DNA of 46,851 nucleotides, taken from the IMG/VR virus record IMGVR_UViG_3300018080_004698, positions 1 through 46,851 of that record; one strand, 5' to 3'. Positions 42,598 through 46,851 of the stretch are shown here, piece after piece. The first letter of the stretch is position 1. Every line of letters starts with the position of its first letter. The stretch is from a virus. A model generated the notes under the pieces. That model was not told where the DNA came from and searched no databases. It saw only the letters and a list, made by a program, of their open reading frames with translations. The position numbers were made by a program, and so were the translations under genes.

Positions 42598-42867
42598 ATG
42601 CTTTTCTTTATCATTCCTACTATTGCTGTGGTTATTGTTGGTATTGTTCTGGTTCTGGCATTAGCTCGTCCCAAAAAGTGTCCGTCGTGTGGTGAAAGAT
42701 CCTTACGAACGGAGACTAATGAAGGAGATGAAACAGGCCAAAATGAGTATTATGGGTGGGGAATATGGCTGATTCAATACAACGAAAGGACTACGACAAA
42801 AGCCATATGTGACAAGTGTGGCTATTCGAAAATAATAAAAGTAAAAGAACGTATTTTGTATGGTTAA
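42598..42867 (+). CDS. Membrane-anchored zinc-ribbon protein
   Basis: This 89-residue protein has an N-terminal membrane segment (residues 2-23, 'FFIIPTIAVVIVGIVLVLAL') and then a zinc ribbon 'CPSCG' ... 'CDKCG' (about 28-32 and 73-77). Last gene of the plus-strand operon. It meets the convergent 42883 gene after 15 bp. Function unknown. Confidence 0.65.
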   Translation: MLFFIIPTIAVVIVGIVLVLALARPKKCPSCGERSLRTETNEGDETGQNEYYGWGIWLIQYNERTTTKAICDKCGYSKIIKVKERILYG

Positions 42868-42882
42868 TCGGGTCCTGTCGAA

Positions 42883-43317
42883 TTAAGCAGGCATCGGTTC
42901 TGGAAGGCCCAACATCTCTTTTATTCTCGGATGCTCCTGTATTTCTTCTACGGAGATATGAGGTGTTGTATATTGAGCAACCACTATTGTGCGTCCTTCA
43001 TCGCGAAGAATAAAAGCCATCTTAGTGTTCTCTCCGATTTCACGTTCCATATCGTCATGAGAAAGAATGCTACGAGGCCAAATATAGAGATCATCAGCCG
43101 TCGTTATTATCCCACCAAGTTGCAAATTACTTGAAAATTCCTTGCACCAAGTCGTCAATTTAGCAAGCTCTTGTTTTGTAGGGTTTTTGTAAATAGGATA
43201 GGTGACATTTCTCTCAATCCAAGGATCAGCGGCATAACTTCGTGGATTTCTAACCAAAGTTTGCCCTGACATGGTTTTAAATAACTCTTCACCTATAAGC
43301 CAATTTCGAAAGTCCAT
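42883..43317 (-). CDS. Tagged protein of unknown function
   Basis: This 144-residue protein begins 'MDFRNWLIGEEL', a capsid-targeting-like tag with 'IGE' as a possible prohead-protease site. The body is alpha/beta with 'DDLYIWPRSILSHDDMERE' and 'IVVAQYTTPHISVEEI'. It has no Shine-Dalgarno, but GCTAAATA lies exactly 4 nt before the ATG, in the 17-bp gap after the tail-tube-like gene. Family not recognised; predicted virion-internal protein. Confidence 0.65.
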   Translation of the reverse strand: MDFRNWLIGEELFKTMSGQTLVRNPRSYAADPWIERNVTYPIYKNPTKQELAKLTTWCKEFSSNLQLGGIITTADDLYIWPRSILSHDDMEREIGENTKMAFILRDEGRTIVVAQYTTPHISVEEIQEHPRIKEMLGLPEPMPA

Positions 43318-43321
43318 GCCT

Positions 43322-43329
43322 TATTTAGC
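43322..43329 (-). promoter_or_regulatory. GCTAAATA box 4 nt before ATG (late promoter candidate)
   Basis: Minus-strand GCTAAATA, then AGGC, then ATG 43317. Two mismatches to TATAAATA but identical spacing to the boxes before genes 33785, 45708 and 46705. It lies between two minus-strand genes and would give the second its own leaderless transcript. Confidence 0.45.
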
Positions 43330-43334
43330 AAGAA

Positions 43335-43784
43335 CTAATCGGGTTTCGGCCAAGGAACAAATTCTGCCCTCGAATATCTAATGGTCATTTCTGTATTGTG
43401 CGGGCATGGATCGGTCCCTAAAAGACTTGAGTCCACCTTCGTCCGAGCCGTCCTGGCAGCGTGTACGATCCAAGTTTCCAAAAGCCCGCCACATCCATCG
43501 TACAGAAGCAATTCGACCGTATCTAATTCCCTCACGGCATTCTGCCACTTCTCTAGAACTTCATCGGTGGCACCATAGTGGTTAATAGTGATCTCCTCCC
43601 ATGATGCCTTTCCAGGTATCCATGTCTTAGACGAGAGAAAATTGATTTCTTCGTCATTAAGTTGAGGTCGGGCGGGCACTTTGGCAAATCCCTCAAATAA
43701 GACCTCATCGCCCCTCTTGAATCTCGCCATCCAGCGGAACCGCTTCTTGAAAACAGTGTCTTCGGGTCGCTTATCGTAATCCAT
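43335..43784 (-). CDS. Tail-tube-like protein (gp19 family pattern)
   Basis: This 149-residue protein has the gp19-type order: 'KKRFRWMARF' first strand, 'FAKVPARPQLNDEEI', 'PGKASWEEITINHYGA' (about 57-72), a helix, 'ELLLYDGCGGLLETWIVHAA' (about 91-110) and a final 'EMTIRYSRAEFVPW'. gp19 proteins form the inner tube of contractile tails. It is outside the main tail operon and has a Shine-Dalgarno (AAGGAG) locked in a long inverted repeat at 43786-43844. It may be the major tube protein or a minor paralogue. Confidence 0.6.
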   Translation of the reverse strand: MDYDKRPEDTVFKKRFRWMARFKRGDEVLFEGFAKVPARPQLNDEEINFLSSKTWIPGKASWEEITINHYGATDEVLEKWQNAVRELDTVELLLYDGCGGLLETWIVHAARTARTKVDSSLLGTDPCPHNTEMTIRYSRAEFVPWPKPD

Positions 43785-43785
43785 A

Positions 43786-43844
43786 ATACTCCTTGGTGTG
43801 AAAAGTTAGGTGTGAAATTAAGGTATGCACACCTAAAGGAGTAT
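43786..43844 (-). promoter_or_regulatory. Bistable hairpin masking the ribosome site of the tube-like gene
   Basis: On the minus-strand mRNA the segment AUACUCCUU-UA-GGUGUG (43844-43828) is complementary to CACACCAAGGAGUAU (43800-43786), which contains the Shine-Dalgarno just before AUG 43784: 15 bp with a 2-nt bulge. The same GGUGUG can instead pair with CACACCU (43814-43808), freeing the ribosome site. The two pairings are mutually exclusive, as in switches or attenuators. Confidence 0.6.
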
Positions 43845-43858
43845 CATTCGTTAAGAAA

Positions 43859-43887
43859 GCACCGTTTCGCCTGCGGCGAAACGGTGC
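43859..43887 (-). terminator. Perfect 13-bp hairpin with 3-nt loop, TTTCTT on minus strand
   Basis: Arms GCACCGTTTCGCC / GGCGAAACGGTGC with a 3-nt loop. On the minus strand followed by TTTCTTAA. It lies upstream of the switch hairpin and the tube-like gene, separating them from the iteron region. Confidence 0.6.
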
Positions 43888-43889
43888 CC

Positions 43890-43960
43890 ATCCAAACAAA
43901 TCCCAACAAATCCTAACAAATCCTAACAAATCCGGCCAAAATCCGGCCAAATCCGGCCAA
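43890..43960. repeat. Seven 10-bp iterons
   Basis: Seven head-to-tail copies of a 10-bp unit, plus-strand ATCCnnnCAA: four AC-type copies (AAA, CAA or TAA in the middle, 43890-43929), then three ATCCGGCCAA copies (43930-43960, one extra A at 43940). The 10-bp period places every copy on the same helix face. Candidate protein-binding array or replication-origin iterons. Confidence 0.75.
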
Positions 43961-43999
43961 GGTTTCACAAAGCATGTTCGCAGTTCGCGAACAGTGAAC

Positions 44000-44036
44000 A
44001 AAAAAGCACCCTTTCGCCCTACGGGCGAAAGGGTGC
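44000..44036 (-). terminator. Perfect 14-bp hairpin with T6 on minus strand
   Basis: Arms GCACCCTTTCGCCC / GGGCGAAAGGGTGC (44006-44019, 44023-44036), 3-nt loop, followed on the minus strand by TTTTTT. A strong intrinsic terminator for leftward RNA from the 44343-44370 promoter. Confidence 0.75.
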
Positions 44037-44336
44037 CTTATGGTATCCATCCCAACCCATCCTAAAAGGGTTCCGTCCCGACAATTCATCCTGAAAAGAT
44101 TCAAGAACACTCTAATGATAGCAAGCCCTCCCTCGGGTCACATTAAGAGGGAGGGGGCCAAAGATACGACTTTACCCCATCCTGCCCGTGCCAAGTGACA
44201 GAATGGGGCATCCCGAGGGATGAATATCACCTTCATCATTGCTTACACCTCCATGCGTGTGAACCACTCCTCCTTCCCGCGTGAGCGGGAAGGAGGACAG
44301 AAAGGAGAAGCAAAATGGCCTTCATTTGAAGGCAAC
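44000..44336 (-). ncRNA. Candidate structured RNA B2 (promoter-to-terminator cassette)
   Basis: The perfect-consensus promoter at 44343-44370 would start RNA near 44336, and the T6 hairpin at 44000-44036 would end it (about 335 nt). Stems in between: 7 bp (44318-44324/44327-44333), 13 bp (44268-44280/44285-44297), 6 bp (44209-44214/44217-44222), 6 bp (44175-44180/44203-44208) and 9 bp (44126-44134/44147-44155). A 33-codon frame at 44138-44239 with GGAGG eight bases before ATG might be translated. Contains CTTCTCCTTT, as in RNA A2. Confidence 0.4.
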
Positions 44337-44342
44337 AGCGAG

Positions 44343-44370
44343 ATTATACGGATCTGGGAGAGCTTGTCAA
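44343..44370 (-). promoter_or_regulatory. Perfect-consensus sigma-70 promoter B2
   Basis: Minus strand: TTGACA (44370-44365), 16-bp spacer, TATAAT (44348-44343). Both hexamers match consensus exactly. It follows immediately after the terminator of cassette B1. Confidence 0.75.
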
Positions 44371-44372
44371 GC

Positions 44373-44439
44373 GGAAAAAACAGGGCCGATTCGCCGTAGG
44401 CGAATCGGCCCCTTTTTGGCAGGAACCGCAGTCTTAGAC
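44373..44439 (-). ncRNA. Candidate short RNA B1
   Basis: Promoter TTGACA-16-GATAAT (44446-44473, minus) would start RNA near 44439. The perfect hairpin 44383-44411 followed by TGTTTTTT ends it, giving an RNA of about 65 nt made of a short single-stranded 5' part and the hairpin. Too short to code. Expression is inferred. Confidence 0.4.
44383..44417. terminator. Bidirectional perfect 13-bp hairpin
   Basis: Arms GGGCCGATTCGCC / GGCGAATCGGCCC (44383-44395, 44399-44411), 3-nt loop. T-runs follow on both strands (CCTTTTT on plus, TGTTTTTT on minus), so it can end transcripts from either side. Confidence 0.75.
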
Positions 44440-44445
44440 AAGAGC

Positions 44446-44473
44446 ATTATCACAGATTCTTGGGATTTGTCAA
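44446..44473 (-). promoter_or_regulatory. Sigma-70-type promoter B1
   Basis: Minus strand: TTGACA (44473-44468), 16-bp spacer, GATAAT (44451-44446). Back to back with the plus-strand promoter of the 44552 gene. Confidence 0.65.
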
Positions 44474-44479
44474 GCCAGC

Positions 44480-44508
44480 TTTACGAATATCCGACTTCGG
44501 GCTATAAT
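44480..44508 (+). promoter_or_regulatory. Sigma-70-type promoter for the 44552 operon
   Basis: TTTACG (44480-44485), 17-bp spacer, TATAAT (44503-44508). Close in form to the promoter at 36825-36853. The leader would be about 37 nt and contains AAGGAGA before ATG 44552. Confidence 0.6.
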
Positions 44509-44551
44509 CATCTATTCGGTTATGAGGTGTTTGTGAATCAAGGAGAGCGAT

Positions 44552-45010
44552 ATGGAAGCCCCGCGACACGATGCGGAGTGCAAATGTATGGCCTGCCGCG
44601 ATGGTTGGGAGGCTTTTCAGAAGCACCAGGACGAGATGTTGGAGAAACACGGCTGGGTCGTTCATTACGTCATAGATCATGGCATCCACACGCACGGTTT
44701 GGCTGAGAACTTCGATCATCCAGATTTAGAGATCACTTTGCCAGCCGATCCCAAGATTTTGCATCCAGTTTTTAGTGGAATCGTGGAACAGATCAAAGAT
44801 GGGAAAAAATTCTCAGACGGCGAGATCTCGGATACGGTGCTTAGTGGCGATTACAAAGCGTTGTTTGTCGAAGCCCAAGAGGGAAACCGGACGGTTTTGC
44901 GAATCATTCTCCCTGATTCTGATGGTAATTTGGAGCAGGAGAAAATGGTTCCCTGCTATGCGGAGCAATATCTCCGCCGATGGAAATCTGACGAACCTAG
45001 CGAGAATTAG
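44552..45010 (+). CDS. DUF4262-like protein
   Basis: This 152-residue protein has 'HGWVVHYVIDHGIHTHGLAE' (about 33-52) followed by 'FDHPDLEITLPADP', resembling the DUF4262 pattern (a strand, 'THGL', then 'HPEL'). The N-terminus 'CKCMACRDGWE' is a possible metal knuckle. AGGAGA lies five bases before the ATG. It heads a three-gene plus-strand operon. Function of the family is unknown. Confidence 0.65.
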   Translation: MEAPRHDAECKCMACRDGWEAFQKHQDEMLEKHGWVVHYVIDHGIHTHGLAENFDHPDLEITLPADPKILHPVFSGIVEQIKDGKKFSDGEISDTVLSGDYKALFVEAQEGNRTVLRIILPDSDGNLEQEKMVPCYAEQYLRRWKSDEPSEN

Positions 45011-45011
45011 G

Positions 45012-45476
45012 ATGAAAGAAGTAGGTTCTGCTGGTATTGCCGCTCATTGTGATTGTCCCAAATGCGGCGGGTATGCCTTTTCCACCCCGAAGGAGGACTT
45101 TCGGTGTGAGTGTGGGGAGGTCGTTCCTCTGATGGGGAATCACATCAAGATGGCCGAGGCCTCTGGCCCCGCCTATTATATTGAAGACTGCCCTTGTTGC
45201 CACAAGTCATTTTACATTCGTTGCGAAGAAGTCGAGAAGGGGAATGGCAAGGAGATCCACGAATTGTTTTCTCCTAGCAATGGGGTCTATTATTCTTCCC
45301 CGGATGAAAAGGTTTCCTTGTCGTGTGAGATTCGAGGCCTTTACTGGCGGGTCGGCGGTTTTGACGCAACTTGTCCTCATTGTTCCAGCAAGTATCGGGT
45401 TTGTATAAGTCGGATTGTGATGGGTCCGATGGGGATACAGGATCATCAGGTTTTATTGTATGAGGAGTCGTTATGA
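45012..45476 (+). CDS. Multi-zinc-ribbon protein
   Basis: This 154-residue protein starts at ATG 45012 (one base after the upstream stop). It has four CxxC/CxC-type knuckles: 'CPKCGG', 'CECGE', 'CPCCHK' and 'CPHCSS', forming two predicted zinc ribbons. A longer frame from 44775 lies inside the upstream gene and is rejected. ATGA overlap with the next gene. Function unknown. Confidence 0.65.
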   Translation: MKEVGSAGIAAHCDCPKCGGYAFSTPKEDFRCECGEVVPLMGNHIKMAEASGPAYYIEDCPCCHKSFYIRCEEVEKGNGKEIHELFSPSNGVYYSSPDEKVSLSCEIRGLYWRVGGFDATCPHCSSKYRVCISRIVMGPMGIQDHQVLLYEESL

Positions 45477-45700
45477 TTTGTTGCGAAGCATTGGGCAAAC
45501 GCATTGCCAATCCCGAGGAAGAGGATCGTCGCTCTGGCCGCATTTTTCTTGAGGACCCGGCTTCTCCTGGGGCGGTGGATCTTTACATTGAGGGATCTGG
45601 GGAGATGGTGCCCTTTAATTTCTGCCCATTTTGCGGGGAGCCATTTGCTCGAAATTCTAAAGCCCTTTGGGCGAAAGGGTTTTTGTTTTTACATGTCTAA
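45473..45700 (+). CDS. Small Cys-rich protein ending in a terminator
   Basis: This 75-residue protein has Cys at residues 3-4 and a 'CPFCGEPF' knuckle near the end. The last 12 residues are encoded by the hairpin and T-run at 45663-45690, so the gene end and the terminator coincide. ATGA overlap with the upstream gene. Function unknown. Confidence 0.65.
   Translation: MICCEALGKRIANPEEEDRRSGRIFLEDPASPGAVDLYIEGSGEMVPFNFCPFCGEPFARNSKALWAKGFLFLHV
45663..45690 (+). terminator. Intrinsic terminator at end of 44552-45700 operon
   Basis: CCCTTT / AAAGGG (45663-45668, 45674-45679), loop GGGCG, then TTTTTGTTTTT. It precedes the late-type TCTAAATA box, so it separates two transcription units although it lies within the coding frame. 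Confidence 0.75.
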
Positions 45701-45707
45701 ATAGGGT
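45696..45707 (+). promoter_or_regulatory. TCTAAATA box 4 nt before ATG (late promoter candidate)
   Basis: TCTAAATA (45696-45703), one mismatch to TATAAATA, then GGGT and ATG 45708. It follows a terminator, so a new transcript must start here for the next gene to be expressed on its own. No Shine-Dalgarno at suitable spacing. Confidence 0.55.
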
Positions 45708-46037
45708 ATGAAAACATTTCATCAATGGTTAGAGGCAATGGCAACTCCTCCTGGTGGTCCTATTCCAGGTGGACAACCAATAAATGTCGCTCTTGCCCAA
45801 CAGCAACAACAGCAGGAAGATCCAGAATCAAAGAATCCAGATCTCAAGGCAGCAAAAGATGCGGTAAAAAAGAAGACTGCCGCCCAGGCCGACATTGACA
45901 TAAGAAAGGCTATCACTGCCATGAAGGGTGCTTTAGATCCCACCGATCCTGCTCAAGCTGGCCAAATGGCACAGCTTAACACGTCGGCTTCTCAAACTTT
46001 AGACGATCTCGCCCAGGCAGCAATGCCTAAGAAATGA
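45708..46037 (+). CDS. Small tagged virion-type protein
   Basis: This 109-residue protein starts 'MKTFHQWLEAMATPP', closely matching the capsid-targeting-like tag, then has a Pro/Gly linker, a Gln run ('QQQQQQ', about 32-37), a Lys-rich helix and an Ala-rich helical end. Preceded by a terminator and a TCTAAATA box. Likely an internal or scaffold-associated head protein. Confidence 0.65.
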   Translation: MKTFHQWLEAMATPPGGPIPGGQPINVALAQQQQQQEDPESKNPDLKAAKDAVKKKTAAQADIDIRKAITAMKGALDPTDPAQAGQMAQLNTSASQTLDDLAQAAMPKK

Positions 46038-46072
46038 TTTCCCCTTACTTCTTTATAGAAAAGGAGGAAAAG

Positions 46073-46627
46073 ATGTCTACAATCATTCGCTGGGGACTAG
46101 TTGGTGTCGGGGCCGTAGCCATTACGATTCTTGTCTTATTGCTTGTCGATTTTAATCCCATACAACACGGAATTGGCAATCCTGTGGTTCCCACCCCGCC
46201 GAACAGTTATTACTCTGATTATCCGATGAATTTGGAGATGCGGGGGACAATGGGGATCAATGACATGAAGGTGACATTAACTCACAAGGTCACCTACAAT
46301 GGCACTTTGGAGAAATACACCTATTATTATCGCATTGAATCGAAGGGAGATTCTGTTGTTTTGTTTGAGTGGGATGTTTTGCAACCAGCGTCGAATCAAA
46401 TAGCGGGTCGTTCTTTATTGGAGCTTACTCCTGGAGATCCTCAAGAATTTATAGTTCATGATGCTTCGCCTCCCGCATTGTTGAATGGCATGGCCACCAT
46501 TTACGAAAAATGCGAGGATGGCAAGTGGACTGTAGCCATGAGAGCCCTTCAACCTGGGCCTTGGCCTTCCAGCAAGTATCTCCCAATGGGGAAGACTAGC
46601 GTCCCCGAGGAAAAGGGAATTGATTAA
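46073..46627 (+). CDS. Membrane-anchored protein with exported domain
   Basis: This 184-residue protein starts at ATG 46073, which has AAGGAGG six bases upstream (the longer frame at 46034 does not). A single N-terminal membrane anchor ('WGLVGVGAVAITILVLLLVD', about 7-26) is followed by a Pro-rich spacer and a beta-rich domain expected outside the cytoplasm. No family recognised. A strong terminator follows. Confidence 0.65.
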   Translation: MSTIIRWGLVGVGAVAITILVLLLVDFNPIQHGIGNPVVPTPPNSYYSDYPMNLEMRGTMGINDMKVTLTHKVTYNGTLEKYTYYYRIESKGDSVVLFEWDVLQPASNQIAGRSLLELTPGDPQEFIVHDASPPALLNGMATIYEKCEDGKWTVAMRALQPGPWPSSKYLPMGKTSVPEEKGID

Positions 46628-46644
46628 ATTCATTCCCGCTGAAA

Positions 46645-46682
46645 AGAAGCCCGCTCGCTTACGCTCGCGGGCTTCTTTTTTT
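46645..46682 (+). terminator. Intrinsic terminator after membrane-anchored protein
   Basis: AGAAGCCCGC / GCGGGCTTCT (46645-46654, 46667-46676), 12-nt loop, followed by a run of six T. Located 17 bp after the stop at 46627. Confidence 0.8.
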
Positions 46683-46692
46683 ACTATTGGGT

Positions 46693-46704
46693 GATAAATA
46701 AGAT
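46693..46704 (+). promoter_or_regulatory. GATAAATA box 4 nt before ATG (late promoter candidate)
   Basis: GATAAATA (46693-46700), one mismatch to TATAAATA, followed by AGAT and ATG 46705. It lies between a terminator and a gene without Shine-Dalgarno, the cleanest example of the motif. Confidence 0.6.
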
Positions 46705-46851
46705 ATGGAACCGCCCAAAACACATGCTTGGAAGATGCCTGGAACAGAAGGATGGAAGCGGCCTTCTTCTATGGCGGGGGCACCGCCTTCTACGCGTCCC
46801 GAGCCAGAAGTTCAACAAGAACCTTTTCCACCCGAGCCGCCCGAGCCGCCC
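46705..46851 (+). CDS. Pro/Glu-rich protein, partial
   Basis: An open frame of 49 codons runs off the window end. It begins 'MEPPKTHAWKMPGTEGWKRP' and continues as a Pro/Glu-rich disordered stretch. Start supported by the GATAAATA box 4 nt upstream; no Shine-Dalgarno. Probably a structural or internal virion protein, but too little is visible to name it. Confidence 0.55.
   Translation, partial: MEPPKTHAWKMPGTEGWKRPSSMAGAPPSTRPEPEVQQEPFPPEPPEPP

Larger units (their letters stand above)
43785..44551. other. Hairpin-rich gene-free region B
   Basis: This 767-bp stretch has no convincing gene. It contains the switch hairpin, seven iterons, at least nine further perfect hairpins, two minus-strand cassettes (B1, B2), three hairpins of the TTCGCC/GGCGAA type, a GTTCGC/GCGAAC pair near 43976-43992 and the plus-strand promoter at 44480-44508. 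Frames on the minus strand (43771-44001, 43913-44110) read through hairpins and repeats and look spurious. Confidence 0.7.

Noticed and set aside
43890-43960. CRISPR array
   Set aside because: Units are 10 bp and contiguous with no spacers.
43771-44110. Two minus-strand frames (76 and 65 codons) in region B
   Set aside because: They cross perfect hairpins, the iterons and terminators; composition is Trp/Phe/Arg-rich as expected from translating the repeats.
44138-44239. 33-codon minus-strand frame with GGAGG upstream inside RNA B2
   Set aside because: Possible leader peptide, but too short and ending inside a hairpin; not listed as a gene without conservation data.
43785-44551. Known giant phage RNAs such as GOLLD or ROOL
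   Set aside because: The region breaks into separate promoter and terminator units with simple hairpins; I could not match any known consensus from memory. A covariance search would decide.

Overview
The window looks like part of a large contractile-tailed (T4-like, myovirus-type) phage genome, most likely an environmental phage of a bacterium that uses Shine-Dalgarno initiation. About 28 kb on the minus strand is a continuous tail and baseplate module with T4/P2-type components: a 2116-residue tape measure protein, gp53-, gp5-, gp25-, gp6- and tail-protein-I-like proteins, and PKD-containing fibre proteins. Most genes have AGGAG-type ribosome binding sites, and neighbours often share ATGA or TAATG stop/start overlaps. 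No tRNA, integrase, insertion sequence or CRISPR array was seen.

Layout. 1-5825 (minus): three tandem paralogous fibre or baseplate-appendage proteins and a coiled-coil protein. 5931-6503 (plus): a nucleoside 2-deoxyribosyltransferase-like gene. 6490-18934 (minus): a glycosyltransferase-like protein, a fibre protein, a SET-domain protein lying inside the baseplate operon, and then the baseplate (tail-I/gp7-like, gp6/J-like, gp25, spike, hub, gp53-like). 18943-28150 (minus): the tape measure gene and four head/tail-proximal genes. 28253-35661 (both strands): CCA-adding-type nucleotidyltransferase, glycosyltransferase-like protein, exported trypsin-like protease, 2H phosphoesterase, RNA ligase and small membrane or basic proteins. 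35793-42867 (plus): a compact run of small accessory genes (DUF1003, papain-like hydrolase, GNAT, Nudix, zinc ribbons, membrane proteins). 42883-43784 (minus): a tail-tube-like protein and a small tagged protein. 44552-end (plus): a DUF4262-like protein, zinc-ribbon proteins and virion-type small proteins.

Two signals stand out. First, at least seven otherwise unrelated proteins share an N-terminal peptide of the form M-(K/D/N/R)-x-F-(K/R/H/E)-x-(W/Y/F)-(L/M/V), often followed by L/I-x-E. This resembles the T4 capsid-targeting sequence that sends internal proteins into the prohead. The carriers include the RNA ligase, the nucleotidyltransferase and the 2H phosphoesterase, so I infer that an RNA-repair or counter-defence kit is packaged in the virion and delivered with the DNA. 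Some tagged genes have no Shine-Dalgarno but carry a TAAATA box exactly 4 nt before ATG, consistent with T4-type late promoters making leaderless mRNAs.

Second, the two gene-free stretches (36367-36859 and 43785-44551) are packed with perfect hairpins. They contain four near-consensus sigma-70 promoters on the minus strand (TTGACA, 16-17 bp spacer, TATAAT-like), each followed by structured RNA and a hairpin with a T-run. They look like tandem cassettes for small noncoding RNAs. The second stretch also has seven 10-bp iterons and a bistable hairpin that could mask the ribosome binding site of the tail-tube-like gene.
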